A stretch of 64,000 bases of DNA, taken from positions 1 to 64,000 of the forward strand of contig CAZYXR010000004.1 of NCBI GenBank assembly GCA_964650845.1, written 5' to 3'. Below, piece after piece: positions 15,730-24,700 of this stretch. Origin of the DNA: UBA7692 sp964650845. Lineage in GTDB: Bacteria > Bacteroidota > Bacteroidia > Chitinophagales > LD1. A program made the position numbers and the translations under genes. Position 1 is the stretch's first letter. Each line of letters begins with the position of its first letter. The notes beneath the pieces were generated by a model, which saw only the letters and a program-made list of their open reading frames with translations, made no database searches and was not told where the DNA came from.

Positions 15730-16621
15730 AAAAAACATCCGCAGCACCGGTGCGCCAAAAGCAAATACTGCCGCCAAAGCAAAGTTTGCTCCAAAGGCAA
15801 AACATCATGTAAAAGCCAAGCCCGCCCTGCCGCCTTCTACAAATTCCAAACAAAAATCTACTGTAAAAGTTGACGGCATTCAACTCAACAAATACATCAG
15901 CTCATCGGGTTTTTGTTCGCGCAGGCAAGCCGAATTGTATATTGAAGAAGGGCGTGTAACCATAAACGATGATATAGCCGAGCTTACACAACGTGTGCAA
16001 GCGGGCGATGAGGTAGCGGTAGATGGCGAAATAATAAAACTGAAAACAGGCAAGCAAAGTTTATACCTTGTTTTCAACAAACCCAAAGGAGTTACTTCTA
16101 CTACCGACCCGGCCGACAAAAGCAACATCATTTACTTTATCAACCATCCCAAAAGAATTTTTCCGATTGGTAGGTTAGATAAAGATTCGGAGGGCTTGAT
16201 TTTGCTTACCAACGATGGCGATATTGTAAACAAAATTTTACGTGCCGGCAATGAGCACGAAAAAGAATATATTGTTTCGGTAAACAAGCCGCTATCGCCC
16301 GAGTTTACACAACAAATGGCAAGGGGCATCCCGATTTTAGGCACTGTTACAAAACCCTGTGTGGTGCGCCAACTTGGCTCCAAAACTTTCAAAATAATTC
16401 TTACCGAAGGTTTAAATAGGCAAATACGAAGAATGTGCGAATTTTTAAATTATGAAGTAACAAGCCTAAAGCGCGTTCGCATCATGCACATCACACTTGG
16501 CAACCTGCCGGTGGGCAAGTGGCGTTATCTTTCTCATGCCGAAACCGAAGTAATGAATAGTGCTTTGCGGCAATCGCTAAAAACCGAACACGCCTCGGCT
16601 AAATCGAAACCGAAGAGATGA
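15719..16621 (+). CDS. rluF: 23S rRNA pseudouridine synthase, RluF/RsuA family
   Basis: This protein isomerises uridine in 23S rRNA. A basic, low-complexity Lys/Ala-rich tail occupies residues 1-50. An S4 RNA-binding domain follows (LNKYISSSGFCSRRQAELYIEEGRVTIN), then the catalytic domain with GRLDKDSEGLILLTNDG (catalytic Asp) and EGLNRQIRRMCE, which point to the RluF branch of the RsuA family. It ends in LKRVRIMHITLGNLPVGKWR. ATG 15719 is preferred; an upstream ATG at 15704 is also in frame. It overlaps rsmD by 11 bases and is the last gene before a convergent SDR gene. Confidence 0.9.
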   Translation: MRSKKNIRSTGAPKANTAAKAKFAPKAKHHVKAKPALPPSTNSKQKSTVKVDGIQLNKYISSSGFCSRRQAELYIEEGRVTINDDIAELTQRVQAGDEVAVDGEIIKLKTGKQSLYLVFNKPKGVTSTTDPADKSNIIYFINHPKRIFPIGRLDKDSEGLILLTNDGDIVNKILRAGNEHEKEYIVSVNKPLSPEFTQQMARGIPILGTVTKPCVVRQLGSKTFKIILTEGLNRQIRRMCEFLNYEVTSLKRVRIMHITLGNLPVGKWRYLSHAETEVMNSALRQSLKTEHASAKSKPKR

Positions 16622-16705
16622 TGGATTGTTGTTGTTTTTAGCGGTTTTGGCAAAGCGATGATGGCGGCTGGTTTATTGATGTACACACAAAAGTAGGGTT
16701 GTGTT

Positions 16706-17488
16706 TTATTTGAGCAGCTTCGTGCGTTTCCTTATTTCATAAATAAGCCAATAAGGAGTAAGAAGCGCAAAGAACAACATCACCTTAGTCATAAAACCAG
16801 GAATAACCACAGCCCTGTTATTAAACAAACCTTTCACTGCAAGTTTCGCTACTTTTTCAGCGCTCATCATGATGCCGAGTTTCTTTCCAAGTTCAACATC
16901 AATCACATTTGGGTCGTAAAGGTTAGTGGCAGTAGCTCCCGGGCAAAGGCAAGTTACATGCACACCATAAAATTTTAGTTCTGTTCGCAGGCTGCGAGTA
17001 AAACTTTTGATGTAAGATTTAGTGGCTCCGTAATATCCTATTCCGGGAAAGTCTTTGTAAGCCGAAATGGAAGAATTGTTGAGAATAAAACCCCGTTTTC
17101 GTTTTTTCATTTCGCTGCCAAACAAAGTGCAGAGCAGGGAAGAAGTCATTACATGCAGATGAATTTTTGCCTGTGCTTTTGTAATGTCAGCATCGGTTAT
17201 TTGCCCGAAAAAGAAAAAGCCCGCATTGTTCACCAGCACTTCTATTTCGATATTCTTCTGCCGGCAGAAATTAAAAACCTCGTAAGCCGCTTCGTTGCGC
17301 GCAAGGTTAATGCATAATGTTTCCACCTTTACTTTATACAGGGCAAAAAATTCTTCTTTAAGCTGCTGTAATTGTTCGTCTTGATTACTTACCAGCAGTA
17401 AGGAATAGCCCCTCGCAGCTAATAACCTTGCTATTTCGAGGCCTATGCCCGATGAACCACCGGTAATGAGTGCAAATGTTTCAGGCAT
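16706..17488 (-). CDS. SDR-family oxidoreductase
   Basis: This short-chain dehydrogenase/reductase of 260 residues has the N-terminal dinucleotide motif TGGSSGIG (residues 9-16), NNAG near 89, NSSIS as the catalytic Ser strand and the YGATK motif (Y-x3-K). It uses NAD(P)H on an alcohol or carbonyl substrate that cannot be identified. The C-terminus (VMLFFALLTPYWLIYEI) is hydrophobic and may anchor it to the membrane. The start ATG overlaps the end of the OYE gene by 8 bases, so the two form an operon and probably work on the same substrate. Confidence 0.9.
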   Translation of the reverse strand: MPETFALITGGSSGIGLEIARLLAARGYSLLLVSNQDEQLQQLKEEFFALYKVKVETLCINLARNEAAYEVFNFCRQKNIEIEVLVNNAGFFFFGQITDADITKAQAKIHLHVMTSSLLCTLFGSEMKKRKRGFILNNSSISAYKDFPGIGYYGATKSYIKSFTRSLRTELKFYGVHVTCLCPGATATNLYDPNVIDVELGKKLGIMMSAEKVAKLAVKGLFNNRAVVIPGFMTKVMLFFALLTPYWLIYEIRKRTKLLK

Positions 17489-18614
17489 AATTTAAAGCGG
17501 CTATTTTTTGTTTCAAATCTTCGGGCAAGTTCTTTTCATGCAGGTGGCAAGTCATTTCACCGCTATACATTTTTGCCACACAGTAATTACAAATAGTGCA
17601 GCCCGATTGTTCCATCACTTCATTTCTTAAATCGTTTACAAAGTTCGTGTTTTCAATAAGTGCACGCGCAATGGCAATCCACTGAAAACCTTCCGCCATT
17701 GCTTTTTCAATCGTTGCTATACTGTTCATACCGCCCACCAGCACCACCGGAATTTTTATTGCCTGCTGAATCAGTTTTGCCTCTTCCATAAAATACCCTT
17801 CGATAAAAGGAACTGAAGGAATTAACTGCTCACCCGCCAGTTTCACGAAAAACTTCTTCCAGCCTTTGCGAATAAAATACGCCATTATATCTACGGGCAT
17901 CTTACCGCGCATTACATACATGGGTGCGCGGCTCACAAATCCACCGCTTACCACCACAGCATCTGCCCCGCATTGCTCAATGGTTTTTGCGGTAAGCACT
18001 CCTTCTTCTTTAGTAATGCCGCTTTCAAATCCATCCCAGCAATTCATTTTTACAATCAGTGCCATGTTTGAGGGCATTGTTTCGCGAACGGCTGTCAGCA
18101 TTTCGGTCATAAAACGCTTGCGGTTTTCAAAGGTGCCGCCATATTCATCGCTTCGCTTATTGGTGTAGGGCGAAAGAAACTGACTGATAAGATAACCATG
18201 CCCTGCATGAACTTCCACCGCATCAAAGCCACTTTGGGCAGCAATGCGCACGGCTTTTTTAAAGTCGTTTTTCACCTCTTCCATGTCGCTCGGCTTCATG
18301 CCTCGCGGAAAAGTGGGTCCGTACCAGTTTATTCCTCCGCTGGGCGCCATGGGCCTGACACCCGTTACTGAGCTATTTGCCATATTACCACAATGACCAA
18401 TCTGCACCGACACAGCCGCACCTTCGCGATGAACCGAGTTGGTCAGCTTTTTCAAATCACCAACTATTTCTTGTCGCATCCATAACTGATGTGGAAACGA
18501 CAGGCCGCTTTTGCTCACCGAGGCATAAGCCACCGTAGTCATTCCTACACCACCTTTAGCAACGGAAGAATGATAATTGATAAGTGCATCTGTAACATTA
18601 TGATGCTCGCTCAT
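17481..18614 (-). CDS. NADH:flavin oxidoreductase (Old Yellow Enzyme family), probably frameshifted at 5' end
   Basis: OYE-family flavoproteins reduce activated double bonds using FMN and NAD(P)H. The body is intact: VSVQIGHCGNMA, HAGHGYLISQFLSPYTNKRSDEYGG (family signature with His residues), VVVSGGF, VVLVGGM and a C-terminal CTICNYCVAKM pair of Cys. The reading frame begins MSEHHNVTD, lacking the usual first 30 residues. Upstream, the same frame supplies RSIRAAAFEGMSEHH without a start, while a second frame from ATG 18693 supplies MNQSKFFTESRLGPLL and then stops. Together they form a normal N-terminus missing about 8 bases near 18646-18656. It is either an inactivated gene or an assembly error. 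Confidence 0.82.
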   Translation of the reverse strand: MSEHHNVTDALINYHSSVAKGGVGMTTVAYASVSKSGLSFPHQLWMRQEIVGDLKKLTNSVHREGAAVSVQIGHCGNMANSSVTGVRPMAPSGGINWYGPTFPRGMKPSDMEEVKNDFKKAVRIAAQSGFDAVEVHAGHGYLISQFLSPYTNKRSDEYGGTFENRKRFMTEMLTAVRETMPSNMALIVKMNCWDGFESGITKEEGVLTAKTIEQCGADAVVVSGGFVSRAPMYVMRGKMPVDIMAYFIRKGWKKFFVKLAGEQLIPSVPFIEGYFMEEAKLIQQAIKIPVVLVGGMNSIATIEKAMAEGFQWIAIARALIENTNFVNDLRNEVMEQSGCTICNYCVAKMYSGEMTCHLHEKNLPEDLKQKIAALNYA

Positions 18615-18642
18615 CCCTTCAAAGGCAGCCGCCCGTATGCTT

Positions 18643-18693
18643 CTATAACAGCGGCCCCAGCCTGCTTTCGGTAAAAAACTTTGATTGATTCAT
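18643..18693 (-). pseudogene. Displaced N-terminal segment of the OYE gene
   Basis: ATG at 18693 opens a 16-codon frame whose product, MNQSKFFTESRLGPLL, matches the start expected for an OYE protein (Phe-x-Pro/Ser...GPL type), then hits TAG at 18643-18645. The rest of the protein continues in another frame. It supports a deletion of about 8 bases relative to an intact gene. Confidence 0.55.
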
Positions 18694-18747
18694 ATTTACT
18701 TGATAAAACAGCTATCGGTTGGGTATTGCCGAAGTGGTGGGTTTCGG

Positions 18748-18797
18748 AGCACAAAACTTCAATTTATTACTAAAGGTTATTAGAAGCACAAAACTTC
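18748..18797. repeat. Short direct repeat, AGCACAAAACTTC twice
   Basis: Two identical 13-mers at 18748-18760 and 18785-18797, 37 bases apart in phase, sit in the 175-base spacer between the OYE and DUF1801 genes, just before a GC-richer patch (CGCCTGACGCAAAACCCGTG). Origin unknown. Confidence 0.6.
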
Positions 18798-18868
18798 TAG
18801 TTTGCATGTCAGCCCGCCTGACGCAAAACCCGTGTTACCAGCAGTATTTCTGTCCGTTGTTGTCATTG

Positions 18869-19309
18869 TTAGTTTTTTATTCTGCACGAACATTCGTGAT
18901 GTTCACTAATGTATTTTATTGATTCAATGCAAATTTCTCTGAGGATGTCAGTATTGATGTCTGCAAGTTTTTTAACATAAATACAGGCTATACTCATTTT
19001 AAATTTCCCAAGGTCAGTCAGTAGCTTTTTGCTTTTCTCTGTGTCTGAGTAAACATAAAGTGTCAAGGCTGCTTTGCGTGGTGAAAATGCAAGAACTGGT
19101 GCATCTCCTTCGTGTCCACTTGCATATTTGTAATGATAGTCGCCAAAGCCGATAATACTTGGACCCCACATTTTAGGTTCGGAGTCTGACCATTTTTGTA
19201 ACAAGTCAATCAGTTGATAAGTGTCGGCTTTCTTTTGTTCGTTGTCAACAAATGAATTTACAAAATCGGTTATGTCCTGGTCAGTATATGTCGTCTTTGT
19301 TTTTGCCAT
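18869..19309 (-). CDS. DUF1801 (YdhG-like) family protein
   Basis: This small cytosolic protein of 146 residues starts MAKTKTTYTDQDITDFVNSF. It carries the DUF1801 core: MWGPSIIGFGDYHYKYASGHEGDAPVLAFSPRKAALTLYV, then KFKMSIACIYVKKLADIN. Several family members are annotated as YdhG/iron-chaperone-like, but no activity is established and no metal site is obvious. It ends in CSCRIKN. It is flanked on both sides by more than 100 bases of non-coding sequence with short repeats, which would fit a small horizontally moved gene. Confidence 0.85.
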   Translation of the reverse strand: MAKTKTTYTDQDITDFVNSFVDNEQKKADTYQLIDLLQKWSDSEPKMWGPSIIGFGDYHYKYASGHEGDAPVLAFSPRKAALTLYVYSDTEKSKKLLTDLGKFKMSIACIYVKKLADINTDILREICIESIKYISEHHECSCRIKN

Positions 19310-19418
19310 TTTAATACAAGTTTAAATACTTTGTTCTAATGTCATTTGCAAATCGGTATCAGTTTTGTTAGATGATTGTTTGTCCGTGATTGTGCTGTCG
19401 TCTAACATTTCGGCCAAC

Positions 19419-20726
19419 TCAATGATAAGCCTCGTCTTTACCGCTGGATAAGTACTTTTTCTCTTCTTTCTTTTTTATGATGTTTACAAAAGTTTGTAAA
19501 ACGGCAGGCACATCTTTCAATTTTGGATTTTCGCCTTTCTCTTTAAACCTATCGAAAAAAAACTTGGTGGCAAGCACCGCAAAAGCAGCGCAGGTGTTGT
19601 GGTCTAAGGCATCGCTGTGGTTTTTTAGCACCACATTTTTGGCTCCCAGGGCTTTCATCCTGTTGTATGCCACTTCCGAGTTTTTGTAGTTTACTTCGCG
19701 GTCGCCCTTGCAGTAACAAAGTTGCATGGGCGCTTCAGGCTTCCAGTCGGTAAGGTTGTTTTCTTGTAAGCGCAATTTGAATGAAAAATTAGGGTTGTTT
19801 ACATATTCATCCACTAAATCTTGTCGCACAATATGGCTTGGAATTTTCGGCATAATTTTATCCAAGTCATCATAAGTTTTCAGCCGCTCATCGCCAAAAA
19901 ATCCGGGCAGTAAAGTATCGTAAGGCGCACGAAATACCGAGTAAACATTATCGGTTTCAATAATCTTATATGCTTCTTGATAAGAGATAAGCAAATAGGG
20001 CAAGTAAAAAGGTTTGGGATATTCTTCAAACATGTATTTCGATTGTTCGCCCGTCATATCATACGCGCCCGACATGGGCGATGAAGCCGTAACCTGAAAG
20101 TGTGGATCGTTTATTTCTTGCAAATACTTGTGCGCAGCCATCGAGGCATGGCCGCCTTGCGAGTAGCCCGTTAAAAACAGCTGCCCGTTGGTTTTAATAT
20201 TCAATTGTGCTTTTAGTTCTTCTACGGCTTTCAGCATATACACAAATGCCATGCCCTCGCTCCAAGCGTGTTGATATAAATGGCGACCATCGCCTTTGCC
20301 CATGCCATAGTAATCTGGATACAAAGCCAAATAGCCATCGGTGGCAAAACCAAGACAAATGCCTTGTTGTGCATCGTTGTCGCTAATGCTGCGCCCTTTG
20401 CGAATTTCGGTGCCATGCCCAAACATCATAGTGGGAATTTCTTTTTTGCTGCCTTTGGGCACGTAGAGTATTCCCGAGCAGTTTATCCATGTGGTGCTGT
20501 CAATCCACGGGGCTTTATAAATAATTTCGTAAATATCCACGCCATTGCGAACCGGCAAAGCCATTTTAGGAATATGGTTTTTTTTCCAAAGCGCGCTAAT
20601 GCTTGCTTTAGTATGTGTTTTCACAAATGTGCTGCTTACTAAAAATTGTTTCGGAGGGTTTTTTTGCGCCAAAAGATTACCGATGTGTAAAACAATAGCA
20701 AGCGCGAGCAATAAAAGTTTTTGCAT
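19419..20726 (-). CDS. Secreted alpha/beta hydrolase (lipase/esterase-like)
   Basis: A signal peptide (MQKLLLLALAIVLHIGNLLAQ, cleaved near residue 21) shows export. The mature protein is an alpha/beta hydrolase with the nucleophile elbow GYSQGGH, an oxyanion region around MMFGHGTE, an acid region near CYCKGDREVNY and a late His (SDALDHNTC) as in secretory lipases. Upstream YPDYYGMGKGDGRHLYQHA is conserved in the paralogue at 58930-60171, which shares most of its motifs. The substrate is unknown. It ends in a charged tail (KKKEEKKYLSSGKDEAYH) without a sorting domain. Confidence 0.88.
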   Translation of the reverse strand: MQKLLLLALAIVLHIGNLLAQKNPPKQFLVSSTFVKTHTKASISALWKKNHIPKMALPVRNGVDIYEIIYKAPWIDSTTWINCSGILYVPKGSKKEIPTMMFGHGTEIRKGRSISDNDAQQGICLGFATDGYLALYPDYYGMGKGDGRHLYQHAWSEGMAFVYMLKAVEELKAQLNIKTNGQLFLTGYSQGGHASMAAHKYLQEINDPHFQVTASSPMSGAYDMTGEQSKYMFEEYPKPFYLPYLLISYQEAYKIIETDNVYSVFRAPYDTLLPGFFGDERLKTYDDLDKIMPKIPSHIVRQDLVDEYVNNPNFSFKLRLQENNLTDWKPEAPMQLCYCKGDREVNYKNSEVAYNRMKALGAKNVVLKNHSDALDHNTCAAFAVLATKFFFDRFKEKGENPKLKDVPAVLQTFVNIIKKKEEKKYLSSGKDEAYH

Positions 20727-20979
20727 GAATATTTTTGAAAGGCGTGAAGATATATTGTTTCAAACAGTTTTTTTTGAAGAAGGCGAAAGACGCATTTTGT
20801 GCTAAAAGTTAAGGTGGGAGCACCTTCTGCATTAACAAAAAAATCTGCCGCCCAACCATAAAACCATACAAATAACAACTGCATCTTTGTAACATTGCGC
20901 ATAAAATAGATGCCTATCGCTACACTTTTACACTAAAAGGTAAAGAATACCGCTATTTTGGCGGCTTTTTAGAATTATT

Positions 20980-21582
20980 ATGATTACACACCTGAGCGGT
21001 AAAGTGGTATTCAAGAGTGCTGCGTATGTGGTACTTGAGAACGGAGGTATAGGGTTTAAGGTAAATATCAGTTTGAATACTTACTCGGCTATTCAAAATG
21101 CTGATACTGCTTTTTTGCACACCACACTTATCGTAAAAAATGAAGGACAATCGCTAAGTGGCTACGACCTGTATGGTTTTGCCGAAGAGAGTGAGCGCGA
21201 ACTTTTCGAAATGCTTATATCGGTTAGTGGCGTAGGTGCATCTACTGCCCGTGTAATGCTTTCGGGTCATCGCCCCGAAGATATTCGCAATGCAATTTTG
21301 CTCGAAAACGAATCTTTGTTGCAAGGCATTAAAGGCATTGGCCCCAAAACAGCAAAGCGAATAATTCTTGAATTGAAAGACAAAGCAGGCAAAGTAGGTG
21401 CCGGTGGAACAGGCGCGATGATTACCACACCACACAATACAGCGCGCGAAGAAGCGTTATATGCCCTCATTGCACTTGGCTATCAGCGTGCAGCAGCCGA
21501 AAAAGTGTTGATGAAATTAACTGCCACTCAAGCCGGATTGACAGTAGAACAATTGGTAAAAGAGGCTTTAAGAGCAATGTAA
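20980..21582 (+). CDS. ruvA: Holliday junction branch migration protein RuvA
   Basis: RuvA binds four-way junctions and loads the RuvB motor for branch migration. The 200-residue protein has the N-terminal OB-fold (ITHLSGKVVFKSAAYVVLENGGIGFKV), the helix-hairpin-helix pair (SVSGVGASTARVML and GIKGIGPKTAKRIILELKDK) and the C-terminal RuvB-contact domain (EEALYALIALGYQRAAAEKVLMKL). Length is usual. The adjacency ruvA-sprA is common in Bacteroidota. No promoter was fixed in the 253-base upstream gap, which holds no gene that I can support. Confidence 0.96.
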   Translation: MITHLSGKVVFKSAAYVVLENGGIGFKVNISLNTYSAIQNADTAFLHTTLIVKNEGQSLSGYDLYGFAEESERELFEMLISVSGVGASTARVMLSGHRPEDIRNAILLENESLLQGIKGIGPKTAKRIILELKDKAGKVGAGGTGAMITTPHNTAREEALYALIALGYQRAAAEKVLMKLTATQAGLTVEQLVKEALRAM

Positions 21583-21679
21583 TTTTTTTGAAGATTAGAT
21601 AATTTGAAAACGAATAGAATGAAATTTGAAAATGAAATGAATTTAGAAAGCCGCACCAGCTTTTCGACCTATAGATTCA

Positions 21680-21693
21680 AATCTAAAATCTAA
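21680..21693 (+). repeat. Heptamer tandem AATCTAA x2 before sprA
   Basis: Two perfect AATCTAA copies follow TAGATTC within the AT-rich 127-base ruvA-sprA spacer, which also has FEN-like runs of TTTGAAAA. It resembles the heptamer arrays around the bamA start. Confidence 0.5.
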
Positions 21694-21709
21694 AAATCGC
21701 CACCCGGTT

Positions 21710-24700
21710 TTGCTACATCAGTACAAATACAAAATTCTTGGCCTTGCAATTGCGGCAGCAGGTATTTCTGCTATTGCCAGCAGCTATGCCAGTAAATCAT
21801 CTTATAGATATCGCCCATCGCTACCACCACTATTGACAGTAGAGCCGGCAGCCGATTCGACCAAAAAAAATAAGTATCCGGTAAAAGAGCGCACCGGAGA
21901 TTTTGTAACCGGAAAACCCAAAGACCCTTTTTATCTTAAAGACCCGGCCAACGTAAAGCAAACAATAGAATACGACCCCGCAAGCGGCCAATACATTTTA
22001 ACCGAAAAAATTGGCGACCAAGATTATCGGCCACCCACTTACCTTACTTACGATGAATACCTGAAATATACCGAAAAGCAAGAGCGCGAATCGTATTGGA
22101 AAAGCCGCAGCAACGCATTGGGCATAGTAGAAGACAAAGGATTGCTGCCGCCTATTCAGGTTAAAAACAAATTCTTCGATAAAATATTTGGCGGAAGCAA
22201 AATTGAAATTCGCCCGCAGGGAAACTTAGAAATGCTGATTGGGGCAAACTACCAAACCGTTGCCAATCCAAACATCCCCATCCGCAACAGGCGCACCGGA
22301 GGTTTTGATTTTGACTTAAACATCAACGTAAACGTAATTGGTAAAATTGGCGACAAAATACAGTTGGGTGTAAAGTACAATACACAAAGCGGCTTTGATT
22401 TTGAAAACCAGTTAAAACTGGAATATGCCGGAGATGAAGACGACATCATCAAAAAAATTGAAGCCGGTAACGTAAGTATGACATTGCCCACCCGGTTGAT
22501 ACAAGGTAGCCAAACCCTTTTCGGCTTTAAAACTACCTTGCAATTCGGTAGATTAACTTGGACAAGTTTAATTTCGCAACAAAAATCTAAACGCGAAAGC
22601 GTGGTGATAGAAAGTGGTGCGCAACGCCAAAATTTTGAGGTAAAGAGCGACCAATACGAAGATAACCGCCACTACTTTTTAGGTCAATATTTTCGTAACC
22701 AATACGATTACGCACTCTCCGATTTGCCCGTAATAAAATCTAATGTAAACATCACAAGGATTGAAGTTTGGGTAACCAACCGAATAGGCACTACACAAGG
22801 CATTCGCGATGTGGTGGCATTGGCAGATTTGGGCGAAATTCAACCCTACTCGCCTAATGTGCAATCTACTGCCGGTGGCGATGGGCGCGCACGCAACGAA
22901 GCAAACAATTTGTATCAACGCTTGGTAGCCGACCCCAACACGCGTTTTGTAGATAAAGTGGTAGGGCAACTAACGGGGCCAAATTTTGGCTTGCAACAAG
23001 GGCAAGATTTCGATAAAACTTTTGCAAGAAAATTAGAGCCCAAAGACTTTACTTACAACCCTCAATTGGGGTACATTTCATTGAATACTTTGATTCAGCC
23101 AAACGAGGTTTTGGCAGTTGCTTACCAATACGAATTCAATGGCGAGGTATTTCAAGTAGGGGAGTTTGCCAACCAAATTCCACCCGATAGCAGCACTACC
23201 AGCAAAGCATTGTATCTGAAAATGTTGAAAGGCTATTCTGTGCGCCCAACATTGCCTGTTTGGGATTTGATGATGAAAAATATTTACTCGCTTGGAGCAT
23301 ATCAAGTAAGTAATGAAGATTTTAGGTTGGATATTTATTACAACGACCCCGGTGGTGGCGAAAAACGCTACATGCCACGCGGTAATCTTAAAGGCATTCC
23401 GCTTATAAAAGTATTGAACTTAGATAATGTAAATATGTTTGGCGACCCGCAGCCCGATGGTTTGTTCGACTTCCTACCGGGCACAACCATATTGGCACAA
23501 AATGGCAGGTTGATTTTTCCTGTAAAAGAACCCTTTGGCAGCAACCTTAAACAAAACTTTATTGATGCCGGCAATCCGGATATTGCAGACCAGTTTACCT
23601 ATCAGCAGCTTTACGACTCTACAAAATTTCGGGCGCAGCAGTTTCCCGAGTTTAACAGGTTTGTAATGCGCGGCCAATACAAAGGCGTAAACAACAGCGA
23701 GATAAGAATAGGCTTTGGCAATGTGCCAAAAGGCTCGGTTATTGTAAGTGCGGGCGGGCAGCGCTTGGTTGAAGAAACAGATTACACCGTTGAATACACC
23801 TCGGGTATTGTGCGAATTATCAATCCAAGCATTTTAAATTCAGGGCAAAAAATTCAAATTGATTTTGAAAACAACAACCAGTTTGGTGTGCAGCAACGCA
23901 CCATGTTTGGCACAAGATTAGACTACCGCGTAAACCCGAAACTGAACATTGGAGCCACGGTGATGCACCTGCGCGAACGCCCGTTTTCATTTAAAGTAAA
24001 CCTTGGCGAAGACCCAATTGCAAACACTATTATGGGTGCCGATGTTAGCTATCAATCGAATATGCCGTGGCTTACAAAAGCATTAGATAAATTGCCCATT
24101 TACTCTACAAAAGAAATGAGCACCATCAATGCTTATGGCGAAGTAGCTTACTTAAAACCCGGGCATCAAAAAGCAATTCAAAATGCCGATGGCGATGCCC
24201 AAGTTTATGTAGATGATTTTGAAGGAACCAGCATTTCTTATCCCTTAGCCAACCCGCCTTCAGCTTGGAAGCTGGCCTCCACTCCACGCAATATGCCGAA
24301 TGAGTTTGGACAAGAAAAATTCCCAGAAGCGCATTACATCAGCGATTCCACTTATGGCTTTAACCGCGCAAAATTGGCTTGGTATAGAATTGATAATTCA
24401 TTCTTTAACACCCAAAATACTACTACAAAAACAGTACACAACTGCAAAGAATGTATATCGAACCACATGGTGCGTTTGATTCCGCAACAGGAAATTTTTC
24501 CTAACCGCCCGGGGCAAACCATAGACCAAAACCTATACACTTTCGACCTATCATATTACCCGCGCCAGCGTGGTCCCTATAATTTTGAATGGAGTGCAAG
24601 CCCTACTGTGCGCAATGGAAAAGTTATCTCTTACGGTATAAATGCAAATGGTTCATTAAAAGAGCCGCAAACACGCTGGGCAGGCGTAATGCGCGCTATT

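Noticed and set aside
19310..19418. Integron attC site
   Set aside because: GTTAGA...TCTAAC is in the opposite order to attC (RYYYAAC...GTTRRRY) and no cassette array or integrase of that type is seen.
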